A DNA stretch of 35,928 bases from contig JAJYWK010000052.1 of assembly GCA_021791515.1 (NCBI GenBank), positions 1 through 35,928 of the forward strand, read 5' to 3'. Below the pieces are notes generated by a model. That model was given only the letters and a program-made list of their open reading frames with translations, was not told where the DNA came from and did no database searches. The position numbers and the translations under genes were made by a program. Shown piece after piece: positions 16,108 through 22,398 of the stretch; the stretch's first letter is position 1; each line of letters starts with the position of its first letter. This DNA comes from a bacterium (GTDB taxonomy: Bacteria; Patescibacteriota; Doudnabacteria; UBA920).

Positions 16108-16360
16108 CAATGAGGACGATTCGTCCTCTACGCTCATTGAAAGTAAATAGAGAGGATCACTCTAAAATAATGCAAGCTAGGCTCTCACGGGCATACGCCC
16201 ACCTTGAAAAGAGGCTTTGGCCTCTTACTTCTCGAAAGAGAAGGCACCTTGCCCCGGGCATGTATTTGTTCTGCTCTGTTAACAGGAAAGTGTTCAGCAA
16301 TAAATGTGTATGTACTTAAACATAAACATTTTATGCAATACACAACACTGATATCAGTTA
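16108..16360 (+). ncRNA. Candidate retron msr-msd RNA
   Basis: No convincing gene occupies this span. It folds into consecutive hairpins. GAGGACG/CGTCCTC lies within the outer arms CAATGAG (16108-16114) and CTCATTG (16133-16139). GGGC/GCCC is at 16189-16200. AAGAGGC-TTTG-GCCTCTT is at 16209-16226, and CTTCTC-GAAA-GAGAAG (GNRA loop) at 16228-16243. A longer hairpin has TGTGTAT (16305-16311) pairing ATACACA (16338-16344) with an inner CATAAA/TTTATG, followed by the 12-base palindrome ACTGATATCAGT (16347-16358). Three short stem-loops then a longer one is the layout of msr followed by msd. The a1/a2 ends and the branching G could not be placed. Confidence 0.5.
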
Positions 16361-16387
16361 TAAGGCAAATAAATTTGTAAGGGTAAC

Positions 16388-16546
16388 GGTATAAGTTCTT
16401 ATAGGTTTTCCCCTATACGTGCTTTAACGGTTCTGCCACTTTAAGTAGTCGCAGGCCAATTTACCGCCAATGAGCCGAGAGTCAATGTTGGCTTGCGACG
16501 AACGAAGTTGCGGGATCGTTAATTGCAGTTACTGTCGCATATTAAC
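16388..16546 (+). ncRNA. Second structured non-coding segment upstream of the retron genes
   Basis: GTCGCAGGCCAA (16448-16459) pairs with TTGGCTTGCGAC (16488-16499) over 12 pairs including one G-U. GTTAAT (16518-16523) pairs with ATTAAC (16541-16546). TATAAG/CTTATA and TATAGG/CCTATA hairpins lie near 16391-16417. It could be the 3' part of the retron RNA or a leader controlling the following genes. Confidence 0.4.
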
Positions 16547-16565
16547 CATTAACATTCCAAAACTT

Positions 16566-16862
16566 ATGAGTAAAAATAGTTCGGACAATCAAAAAGAAAG
16601 AGTGATCACCCTACTAACCAACTTCAACCGATTGACCCTGAAAGTCATGAAATTGAAGGTCAAGGATAGGCAGGCTCTCGGCCTGCTTGCTGAGGCCATG
16701 CAAATTAATAAGCAAATGTTGTCTTTAGCAAAAGATAACAAGATCAGCTTTGAGTTTGTAAGGCAAACGTTTTCTGTCATCGCCGCGGTGGTGAAAGAGA
16801 CGGTCAGCAAGTGGCTCTTCCGTTACAATTTAACGCCATTAATGGCACTGAAACTATGTTAA
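16566..16862 (+). CDS. Small helical protein of unknown function
   Basis: 98 residues from ATG 16566. I prefer this start because the in-frame ATG at 16470 would translate the 12-bp RNA stem. The protein looks entirely helical ('ERVITLLTNFNRLTLKVMKLKVKDRQALGLLAEAMQINKQMLSLAKD') with a hydrophobic C-terminal third ('FSVIAAVVKETVSKWLFRYNLTPLMAL'), perhaps membrane-associated. No family recognised. Its stop codon overlaps the start of the XRE gene (ATGTTAA), so it is translated together with the retron genes and may be part of that system. Confidence 0.55.
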   Translation: MSKNSSDNQKERVITLLTNFNRLTLKVMKLKVKDRQALGLLAEAMQINKQMLSLAKDNKISFEFVRQTFSVIAAVVKETVSKWLFRYNLTPLMALKLC

Positions 16863-17170
16863 CAGTCGGACAATTAATAAAAATAGGCAGGATCAATAAA
16901 AAGCTAGGCCAAGAAGATGTGGCCAGCAAATTGAAGGTGTCTAAAAATTACATCTCTCTTGTTGAAAATGGTAAAAAAGACCCAAGCATCAATTTCCTAA
17001 AAGGGGTGTCTAATTTTCTTGATATACCCTTGATTCTTTTAATGTGGGAGAAAATTGATATGCCGAAGGGAAAAACCGAAGGGGAAAGAAAAATTGCATC
17101 CCAGTTAGAAAAAATGCTTGAGGAGGCACAACGTTTATTTTCCGAGAAAACTTTTGGCAAGAAAAAATGA
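16856..17170 (+). CDS. XRE-family helix-turn-helix regulator
   Basis: 104 residues. Residues 5-60 form a typical Cro/CI HTH ('VGQLIKIGRINKKLGQEDVASKLKVSKNYISLVENGKKDPSINFLKGVSNFLDIPL'). The C-terminal third is a charged helix ('ERKIASQLEKMLEEAQRLFSEKT'). I chose ATG 16856, which overlaps the preceding stop; an upstream in-frame GTG at 16811 would add 15 residues outside the fold. Its end overlaps the reverse transcriptase start (ATGA). A small HTH protein next to a retron reverse transcriptase is the arrangement reported for HTH-associated (type VI) retrons, so it may be an effector or antitoxin as well as a regulator. Confidence 0.85.
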   Translation: MLTVGQLIKIGRINKKLGQEDVASKLKVSKNYISLVENGKKDPSINFLKGVSNFLDIPLILLMWEKIDMPKGKTEGERKIASQLEKMLEEAQRLFSEKTFGKKK

Positions 17171-18087
17171 AAAAACGAGCATCTTTAAAAATCAACACAA
17201 CAAAAGAGCTCGGGTTGCAACTAGGTCTGCCCGAGGATTTTTTAATAAGGACTAGCGAGTATATCGAGCAATGCTACAAAAAATTTCCTGGCACCGATAA
17301 GAAGGGCAAAAAGCGACCTTTTTACAAAGCCAATAGTGATCTTAAGAAAATACACAGGAAAATTAATAAACTCTTAGACGCTCTTGAGTACCCAGTTAAT
17401 ATTCAAGGCGGTATAGTCGATCGCTCAATACACACCAACGCTTCGATGCATTCGGGTAAAAAATATGTAGCTAATTTTGATATTAAGAATTTTTTCCCAA
17501 GCGTAAAATTTAAGACAGTCTATCGAGCTTTTCGAATGCAGAATTGCACGCCGGATGTCAGTAGGATGTTAACTCGACTTACTACGGCAGATACGGCCCT
17601 GCCTCAAGGGTTTGCCACGAGTCCAAAAGTATCAGGCCTTGTGCTACTGAATGTCAATCGCCGATTAAGTATACTGTTCAAAAAATACGGACTGGCGCAC
17701 ACTTTTTGGATTGACGATCTGACGATCTCTGGTTATCGCCCTATTCAGAAGTTTCAAAAACTACTCAATAAGATTTTCAAACAGGAAGGATTTGTTTTGC
17801 ACGACGATCCAAAAAAGACAAAGTTTACATCATCGGAAGAGAGGCAAACATGTACTGGATTGGTCATTAATCAGGAGCCAAATGCCGAAAAAAGCGTCAG
17901 GGAGAGAGTGAGAAAGGAATTATATCTTTGCAGTAAATTTGGGGTGGATAGCTATCTCAAAGACCACGATCTCCTGGTGGACAAAGAAAAGTATCTAATG
18001 TCCTTGCGAGGCAAGATAAGTTTCCTAACCGCCGCAAATAAAAAGAATATGATTTTCAAGGAACAATTTGCAAACCTTAAAGTTTAA
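17167..18087 (+). CDS. Retron-type reverse transcriptase
   Basis: 306 residues, a usual retron RT length. Visible motifs in order: 'NASMH' (91-95), the NAxxH signature of retron RTs; 'FDIKNFF' (104-110), motif A with the first catalytic Asp; 'LPQGFATSP' (145-153), motif B; 'FWIDDLTIS' (180-188), the catalytic DD box with W-I in place of Y-A; and 'CTGLVIN' (229-235), close to the VTGLVVN signature read by the cognate RNA. There is no maturase or endonuclease domain, which argues against a group II intron. It should make a branched RNA-DNA hybrid from the structured RNA upstream. Overlap with the XRE gene indicates coupled translation. Confidence 0.85.
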   Translation: MKKRASLKINTTKELGLQLGLPEDFLIRTSEYIEQCYKKFPGTDKKGKKRPFYKANSDLKKIHRKINKLLDALEYPVNIQGGIVDRSIHTNASMHSGKKYVANFDIKNFFPSVKFKTVYRAFRMQNCTPDVSRMLTRLTTADTALPQGFATSPKVSGLVLLNVNRRLSILFKKYGLAHTFWIDDLTISGYRPIQKFQKLLNKIFKQEGFVLHDDPKKTKFTSSEERQTCTGLVINQEPNAEKSVRERVRKELYLCSKFGVDSYLKDHDLLVDKEKYLMSLRGKISFLTAANKKNMIFKEQFANLKV

Positions 18088-18092
18088 TCACC

Positions 18093-18842
18093 ATGTCTGA
18101 ATACTATAACCCAAATAGAGACGCTTCGTGGAATTACGGAGGAAAGAATTGGAAACTAAGCCGTTCTAAAATTGACCTGTTTTCGGAGTGTCCTCGATGT
18201 TTTTATATGGATAATAAACTCGGCGTGAAGCGAGTGCCCGGATTCCCTTTTTCTATAAACAGTGCGGTGGACTATCTGCTTAAACAAGAATTTGATGGTT
18301 TTCGAGTAAAGAATGAGCAACACCCACTTCAAAAAGAATACGGCATAGATGCGCGGCCGATGTCTCACGCTGAACTTGATGAATGGAGGAGAAATTTTGG
18401 CGGTATCAGATATTTGCATGAACCGACTGGACTTTTGGTAACCGGCGCGATTGACGATTTATGGATCAATGGGAAAGACGAATATATTGTTGTCGATTAT
18501 AAAGCAACAGCAAAGGACGAGGCGGTAAAAGCATTAGACAAAGAATGGCAAGATGGCTACAAGCGACAAATGGAAGTCTATCAGTGGTTACTGCGACAGA
18601 ATGGACTAAAAGTTTCTGATATTGGATATTTTGTTTACTGCACCGGAAAAATGGACCGGCAAGCTTTTGATAAGCGAATTGATTTTGACGTGAATCTAAT
18701 AGAACACAAAGGCAATGATTCGTGGGTAGAAAAGACCTTATTTGAAATAAAGAAGTGCTTGGACAGCGGTGAAATACCACAATCCAGCGAAGGCTGTGAT
18801 CATTGTGCATATTGGAATTCTCGTAGACAATTTGAGAAATAA
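18093..18842 (+). CDS. Cas4/RecB-like PD-(D/E)XK nuclease with four cysteines
   Basis: 249 residues. 'LSRSKIDLFSECPRCFYMD' (22-40) is the N-terminal motif of the Cas4/RecB/PDDEXK_1 family. 'TGAIDDLWI' (117-125) and 'YIVVDYKAT' (131-139) supply the metal-binding D and the D-x-K pair. 'QMEVYQW' (159-165) is the QxxxY motif. C33, C36, C235 and C238 could bind a 4Fe-4S cluster, as a 2+2 pair rather than the 1+3 usual in Cas4. No CRISPR array or other cas gene is present. It starts 5 bases after the reverse transcriptase stop, so it may belong to the retron module or be a separate island repair/defence nuclease. Confidence 0.82.
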   Translation: MSEYYNPNRDASWNYGGKNWKLSRSKIDLFSECPRCFYMDNKLGVKRVPGFPFSINSAVDYLLKQEFDGFRVKNEQHPLQKEYGIDARPMSHAELDEWRRNFGGIRYLHEPTGLLVTGAIDDLWINGKDEYIVVDYKATAKDEAVKALDKEWQDGYKRQMEVYQWLLRQNGLKVSDIGYFVYCTGKMDRQAFDKRIDFDVNLIEHKGNDSWVEKTLFEIKKCLDSGEIPQSSEGCDHCAYWNSRRQFEK

Positions 18843-18844
18843 CT

Positions 18845-19153
18845 ATGGAAATTGAATCAAAACAACAAATTCTTGAACGGCGGAAAGAGATCGAGCAGGA
18901 GCTCGTGCATATGCTCAAGGAAACTGAGAGTGATTTTACTTTGGATCATGTCCGGGAAGCTATCTATAACGAGGAAGACAACGATGACATGATGAAAGTC
19001 GTGGCAATGTTTGATCGTGGCGGAGACGCTTCGGAATTGAGCAACGTTCTTGAGCTGGTAACCGATGCCTGGAATTACTTTCCACACAAAGTTCTTGGCG
19101 GTATCTCCCCGGCCGAGAAATTATTAGAGCATCATAACAAAACTAAAAAATAA
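18845..19153 (+). CDS. Small acidic hypothetical protein
   Basis: 102 residues. The N-terminal 45 residues are a charged helix. The end 'WNYFPHKVLGGISPAEKLLEH' resembles the 'RPHKSLGGLSPAE' tail seen in some integrase-core transposases and in small stand-alone proteins. No catalytic residues are visible, so it is not a transposase. It follows the nuclease by two bases and precedes the TspO fusion by two, so all three are probably co-transcribed. Function unknown. Confidence 0.65.
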   Translation: MEIESKQQILERRKEIEQELVHMLKETESDFTLDHVREAIYNEEDNDDMMKVVAMFDRGGDASELSNVLELVTDAWNYFPHKVLGGISPAEKLLEHHNKTKK

Positions 19154-19155
19154 AT

Positions 19156-20157
19156 ATGAAAATCAACAACACATTCAAACTCATAATTTCGCTCATTATC
19201 CCACAGTTGGCAGGAGGATTGGGAAGCTACTTTACGATCGGTTCGGTGAGAGATTGGTATCCGGTGCTGGTCAAGCCGGCTCTAAATCCACCGGCATGGA
19301 TATTTGGTCCGGTCTGGACGACACTGTTTCTTTTGATGGGCTACGCGCTGTATCTTGTCTGGAAGGACGATAGCGGAAAAAGCAAACGCCTGGCCTATTC
19401 AGCTTTTGGCATTCAAATGGTTTTAAACGCGCTTTGGTCAATTATCTTTTTCGGTCTGCACAGCCCAGGTGGTGCGCTCGTTGAGATGGTATTCCTCTGG
19501 CTCGCTATTCTCACTACGATCATTGCTTTTGCAAAAATCTCCAAACCAGCCGCATGGCTTTTGGTGCCATATATCCTTTGGGTCAGCTTTGCCGGATATC
19601 TTAACTATTCAATCTGGCAATTGAATTCAGTAGGTTCCGGGCAGGTTGCTTGCACACAGGAAGCCAAGCTTTGTCCGGATGGATCGTATGTCGGCCGCAC
19701 CGGACCTAAGTGCGAATTCTCTGCATGTCCGGGAGAAAATAACGACCTTTGGAAGACTGCGACCGAGAGTGGCATAACATTCCAGTATCCGGAGACATTG
19801 CTCACTACATACATCAACACGCAGGACTGGCCTCCGCAGATTCAGGTTTTAAATGAACTATATACTTGCACCGAAGCCGGATCGGAAACTGCCCGGGCCG
19901 GCAAGACTGAGAAGCAATTGGTTGATAACCGCGAATATTGCCGCACGAGCATCGTGGAGGGTGCGGCCGGAAGTATCTATACCAACTATGCATACGCCTT
20001 TCCGAAGGACGACAAGACGGTCATTTTTACATTCAGCTTGCGAGCCGTGCAGTGTGCCAATTACGACGATCCGCAAAAGACCGCCTGTGAGAACGAGCGG
20101 TCAGCATTTGATCTCGACAGTACCGTTGATCGGATGGCGAGAAGTATAGCCCAGTAA
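19156..20157 (+). CDS. TspO/MBR family protein fused to a secreted Cys-rich domain
   Basis: 333 residues. The first 155 are a five-helix TspO membrane protein: 'WYPVLVKPALNPPAWIFGPVWTTLFLLMGYALYLVW' and 'VLNALWSIIFFGLHSPG' are hallmark segments. TspO binds tetrapyrroles and influences porphyrin or stress metabolism. After helix 5 come 'VACTQEAKLCPDGSYVGRTGPKCEFSACP'-type cysteines (six-Cys patch, about 163-194), then a polar domain with four more Cys that probably folds outside the membrane. Ordinary TspO proteins end near residue 160, so this is a fusion. It is island cargo, tightly packed with neighbours; how it serves the element is unknown. Confidence 0.85.
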   Translation: MKINNTFKLIISLIIPQLAGGLGSYFTIGSVRDWYPVLVKPALNPPAWIFGPVWTTLFLLMGYALYLVWKDDSGKSKRLAYSAFGIQMVLNALWSIIFFGLHSPGGALVEMVFLWLAILTTIIAFAKISKPAAWLLVPYILWVSFAGYLNYSIWQLNSVGSGQVACTQEAKLCPDGSYVGRTGPKCEFSACPGENNDLWKTATESGITFQYPETLLTTYINTQDWPPQIQVLNELYTCTEAGSETARAGKTEKQLVDNREYCRTSIVEGAAGSIYTNYAYAFPKDDKTVIFTFSLRAVQCANYDDPQKTACENERSAFDLDSTVDRMARSIAQ

Positions 20158-20161
20158 TAAC

Positions 20162-20347
20162 ATGCTTAGCGTAGAACGAGTAAAAGAGCTTTTAAATGAT
20201 CCCAAGCTATCCGATAAGGAAGTTGAGGAAATTCGGGATCAGCTGTACATGCTTTCCGAGATTATGTTCGAGCAGTGGCAGGCCGAAAGGATAAAAGCCA
20301 AAGCTGACAAAAAAGACAATGAGAAAAAAGAGGAACCCAAAATTTAA
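20162..20347 (+). CDS. Tiny acidic helical protein
   Basis: 61 residues, no recognised family: 'MLSVERVKELLNDPKLSDKEVEEIRDQLYMLSEIMFEQWQ' followed by a Lys/Glu-rich tail. The helix-turn-helix-like spacing 'VKELLNDPKLSDKEVEEIRDQLY' is common in small mobile-element proteins. It starts 4 bases after the TspO stop and overlaps the next tiny gene by 29 bases. Confidence 0.55.
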   Translation: MLSVERVKELLNDPKLSDKEVEEIRDQLYMLSEIMFEQWQAERIKAKADKKDNEKKEEPKI

Positions 20348-20480
20348 GGTTGAAGTAATTTATAAAGATGTGCCGGATAAGAATGACCGGGTACGCCAAC
20401 TTTGGGACACGCTTGTTTCCTTGCTTGATCCCGAAAGCATTAAGAATAAAAGCAATGATTCCATCAAAAAAGAAAATTGA
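20319..20480 (+). CDS. Tiny basic protein (53 aa)
   Basis: ATG 20319 opens a 53-codon frame ending TGA 20478-20480: 'MRKKRNPKFKVEVIYKDVPD' then 'LWDTLVSLLDPESIKNKS'. It is shorter than most gene-finding cut-offs. It overlaps the genes on both sides in different frames (29 bases and 26 bases), a pattern typical of translationally coupled cassettes. The 'VEVIYKDVPD...R...LWDTLVSLL' layout is a basic beta strand followed by a helix. Function unknown. Confidence 0.55.
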   Translation: MRKKRNPKFKVEVIYKDVPDKNDRVRQLWDTLVSLLDPESIKNKSNDSIKKEN

Positions 20481-20751
20481 CGAGTTAAAGGAATTGGTCA
20501 AGAGAGATTTCGGTGTCGAATGGACGGATCAGGAAGCCTCGGATGCGGCATATAATCTGGTGAACTTTTATGATGCTCTGGGGAGATTCGCCATGGAGGA
20601 TATCCAGAAGTATATCGACACCGGCGGCGAGCCGAGTTTTGCAGGCAAGGTATCGGACTATGATGAATGGCTAGCGGAGCAGGCTGAAATCGTTAAAAAG
20701 ATTCAGGCGGATCGGAAGGAGGCTTCTAAATCCAAAAAGCGAAAAGGTTAA
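20455..20751 (+). CDS. Small hypothetical protein
   Basis: 98 residues from ATG 20455. The upstream in-frame ATG 20368 is less likely, since the extra residues are the out-of-frame reading of the preceding tiny gene. The sequence 'KKKIDELKELVKRDFGVEWTDQEASDAAYNLVNFYDALGRFAMED' is helical, and the tail is Lys-rich. No recognised family. Last gene of the island's plus-strand set. Confidence 0.6.
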   Translation: MIPSKKKIDELKELVKRDFGVEWTDQEASDAAYNLVNFYDALGRFAMEDIQKYIDTGGEPSFAGKVSDYDEWLAEQAEIVKKIQADRKEASKSKKRKG

Positions 20752-20912
20752 GCAATTATGACTTGGTGCAATTTGCTTAATATTTCAAAAGTTAAACAAA
20801 TCGTCCCAAGCTCTCAAATTTCGCATTACGGTTTGGTCTGGGTGCAACAGGTGTCAAACGTTTACTCTTGGCACAAAGCTCGCCACAAGGGCAAACAGTG
20901 GGCGAAAATCGG
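20752..20912. other. Non-coding right arm of the island
   Basis: No gene is convincing here. A 60-codon frame at 20758-20940 has an odd Trp/His/Ser-rich composition and overlaps the recombinase tail antisense. In the excised circle this stretch would lie just downstream of the recombinase stop. Confidence 0.4.
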
Positions 20913-21047
20913 TTACTTCTTGATGGACAGGAAGTCGTAGTTGTAAAATTTTGCAACTTTCTTGATATTGTTCATTTTTTCGCGTACTGTAACCATATAT
21001 TGCTTGTCCTCCAGCACGGTTATGAGACCGGACAAGCCGCGACCCCA
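20913..21047 (-). pseudogene. Detached 3' end of the serine recombinase gene (in the integrated state)
   Basis: On the minus strand this span reads 'WGRGLSGLITVLEDKQ' and on to 'NYDFLSIKK' and TAA, with coding-like content but no start codon: a TGA lies four codons upstream, in the terminator flank. If 2605 is joined to 21042 through the shared ACCCCA, the recombinase reads '...ILDTVW-G-RGLSGL...' without a break and ends here about 43 residues later. I therefore read it as the true C-terminal coding end, separated from its gene by integration. Confidence 0.55.
21042..21047. other. Putative attR core
   Basis: ACCCCA here matches the core at 2600-2605. Right of it comes TTTAAAACATC and a 16-bp terminator hairpin, the layout expected of the chromosomal sequence originally following tRNA-His. 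Left of it is the stranded recombinase tail. Confidence 0.45.
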
Positions 21048-21061
21048 TTTAAAACATCAAA

Positions 21062-21095
21062 GCAAAAGACACCTCTTAAAAGAGGTGTCTTTTGC
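21062..21095. terminator. Strong bidirectional terminator
   Basis: GCAAAAGACACCTCTT (21062-21077) pairs perfectly with AAGAGGTGTCTTTTGC (21080-21095). Each arm carries AAAA/TTTT at its base, so it can end transcription from both sides: the minus-strand gene at 21120 and, before integration, tRNA-His. Confidence 0.85.
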
Positions 21096-21119
21096 AAGAG
21101 ACTATTTTAAAATTGATTT

Positions 21120-21356
21120 TTAATGGTTTTCTGTATCCGGCGCGGAATTCCATTTTTCCATAAACTCCGCCTCCCATTGCGCCTGCTCATGTTCGCTCAT
21201 TAAGCGAATTTTATCCAAAACTTCCTGATGTTCAGGATAAATTCTTACCGCTTCGGCCAAATGTCGAAGCCGATTATTAAGCATCTGTTCCGGTGTCTGG
21301 CCCTCTATTGGCGTATCGCAAATGCCGTCTATTTCTAAACACGTTAGTGTTTTCAT
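21120..21356 (-). CDS. DUF1059-like small protein
   Basis: 78 residues. 'MKTLTCLEIDGICDTPIEGQTPEQMLNNRLRHL' matches the DUF1059 opening (MKxLTC...G.CD....G.T.EE). The end 'MSEHEQAQWEAEFMEKWNSAPDTE' is the Glu/Trp-rich tail seen in longer members. Two Cys (6 and 13) could bind a metal. Function unknown. Last gene of the minus-strand series before the terminator. Confidence 0.6.
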   Translation of the reverse strand: MKTLTCLEIDGICDTPIEGQTPEQMLNNRLRHLAEAVRIYPEHQEVLDKIRLMSEHEQAQWEAEFMEKWNSAPDTENH

Positions 21357-21410
21357 ATATTTAACCCCTTTTAAACAGCATAATCCTTTAAAACCCCGCG
21401 GTCAAACGCT

Positions 21411-21992
21411 CTATTTTTGCTTCCAAATTTTGATTAATTTATCCCGTTCTGTTTTACTCAAAGAAAAATTCTTGGCAGACGATGTTCTTTGGCGGAAAAC
21501 TTCATGCATACATATTGCCGCGGTAACAGACAAATTTAAGCTCTGCACAAAACCCTGCATGGGAATAAATAAATGCGTATCTGATTTTTCTATCGCCGTT
21601 TGGCTTAGTCCCCTGTGTTCATTGCCAAACACCAATGCGATTTTTTTATCTGTAAATTTGGTTTTTAAAATTGATTTTGCCTCGCTATCCAAGATTGTGC
21701 CAATAATGGCATGGCCTTGCCGTTTTAGCGCTTTAAAACATTTTTCCGTGGAATCAAAAATTTTAAAAGTAAGCCACTTATTCGCCGAAGAGGAGGTGGC
21801 TTTGCCAACCTTCCAGGGATTAAATTTATTTTGGGTTTGGATAAAATAAACTTTCTGGATGCCAAAAGCGTCCGCCGTGCGCAAAACCGCGGCGGCGTTA
21901 TGAGGGTCGTGAATATCTTCCAACACTACTACGCCCTCCTGCCGCCTTTGGGCGACGGCTTTGATTTTCTGTAAACGTTTTAGGCTAATCAT
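21411..21992 (-). CDS. TrmH-family RNA 2'-O-methyltransferase
   Basis: 193 residues from ATG 21992; a start at 22016 would overlap the upstream gene and adds only 'MKSIAIKV'. The SPOUT fold is clear: motif 1 'DIHDPHNAAAVLRTADAFGI', motif 2 'IALVFGNEHRGLS' and motif 3 'LFIPMQGFVQSLNLSVTAAI', which form the knotted SAM site. The closest type is TrmH, which methylates G18 of tRNA, rather than the rRNA enzyme RlmB, since the N-terminal substrate domain of RlmB is missing. Confidence 0.85.
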   Translation of the reverse strand: MISLKRLQKIKAVAQRRQEGVVVLEDIHDPHNAAAVLRTADAFGIQKVYFIQTQNKFNPWKVGKATSSSANKWLTFKIFDSTEKCFKALKRQGHAIIGTILDSEAKSILKTKFTDKKIALVFGNEHRGLSQTAIEKSDTHLFIPMQGFVQSLNLSVTAAICMHEVFRQRTSSAKNFSLSKTERDKLIKIWKQK

Positions 21993-21996
21993 TACT

Positions 21997-22398
21997 TTAA
22001 TAGCGATACTTTTCAATATCTAAATTAAAATCTTTACTTACTTCAATTCCCTCTTTCCGCAATAATTCGGCTTGATGCTCCTTGGTTGCCGTCCAGTTGC
22101 CTTTGATGGATATTACACCTTGATTATTAACCACCCGCCACCAAGGGGCTTTCCCTTCCGATGGATCCAAAGCCTTTAAAATTCCGCCTACCTGCCTGGC
22201 GGCCTTTGGGTGGCCGCAGGCTGCGGCAACCTGCCCGTAGCTCACCACTTTGCCTTTTGGCACTGTTTTAATAAACCTAATTACATCTTCTCTAAACCCC
22301 GCTAAAGAAGCCTCGGGAGGATTAATCGCTCGGTTATATTTAGATAACTTATTTAGCTTTACCCTTCCACGCACGTTATTCTTTAACGGGGTAAACAT
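21997..22398 (-). CDS. atl: Alkyltransferase-like protein (ATL, MGMT fold)
   Basis: 133 residues. The MGMT DNA-binding fold is visible: 'FREDVIRFIKTVPKGKVVSYGQVAAACGHPKAARQVGGILKAL', then 'APWWRVVNNQG' where repair enzymes have PCHRV. The acceptor Cys is Trp (W86), so it cannot dealkylate DNA; ATL proteins instead bind O6-alkylguanine and hand it to nucleotide excision repair. The first 30 residues lie outside the fold. ATG 22398 overlaps the end of the metallopeptidase gene by 23 bases. Confidence 0.82.
   Translation of the reverse strand: MFTPLKNNVRGRVKLNKLSKYNRAINPPEASLAGFREDVIRFIKTVPKGKVVSYGQVAAACGHPKAARQVGGILKALDPSEGKAPWWRVVNNQGVISIKGNWTATKEHQAELLRKEGIEVSKDFNLDIEKYRY

Larger units (their letters stand above)
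2600..21047. mobile_element. Integrated genomic island at tRNA-His (about 18.4 kb)
   Basis: The left edge is set by the tRNA-His 3' end meeting the serine recombinase gene. The right edge is proposed at a second ACCCCA (21042-21047) that lies 14 bases before a strong terminator, as expected downstream of a tRNA. Between them are an integration gene, a replication/DNA-binding module with iterons, a type III restriction operon, a retron-like module and several small genes of unknown role. No conjugation, capsid or portal gene is recognisable, so it is an integrative plasmid-like or mobilisable island rather than a complete phage. The core is only 6 bp, so the right boundary depends mainly on the reading-frame argument given under the attR entry. 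Confidence 0.65.

Noticed and set aside
16095-16319. 74-codon open frame in the retron upstream region
   Set aside because: It runs straight through several perfect RNA hairpins, is rich in Arg/Leu/Ser/Cys, and has no recognisable fold; a structured RNA explains the sequence better.
16470-16565. Longer form of the helical retron-operon protein
   Set aside because: The added segment is translated from the 12-bp stem at 16448-16499 and is Cys-rich and unlike the rest of the protein.
17167-18087. Group II intron reverse transcriptase
   Set aside because: No maturase X or HNH endonuclease domain, no intron domain V/VI structure noticed nearby, and retron-type NAxxH and CTGLVIN motifs are present.
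18093-18842. Part of a CRISPR-Cas system
   Set aside because: The nuclease resembles Cas4, but no repeat-spacer array and no other cas gene exists in the window.
18845-19153. Remnant of an IS3-type transposase
   Set aside because: Only a short 'FPHKVLGGISPAEK' tail is similar; there is no DDE core and no terminal inverted repeats around it, and the gene is in register with its neighbours.
20758-20940. 60-codon frame on the plus strand near the right island end
   Set aside because: Odd composition and antisense overlap with the stranded recombinase tail, which looks more like real coding sequence.
20868-21110. 80-codon plus-strand frame crossing the island boundary
   Set aside because: It runs through the proposed attR and the terminator hairpin, so it is a chance frame opposite the recombinase tail.
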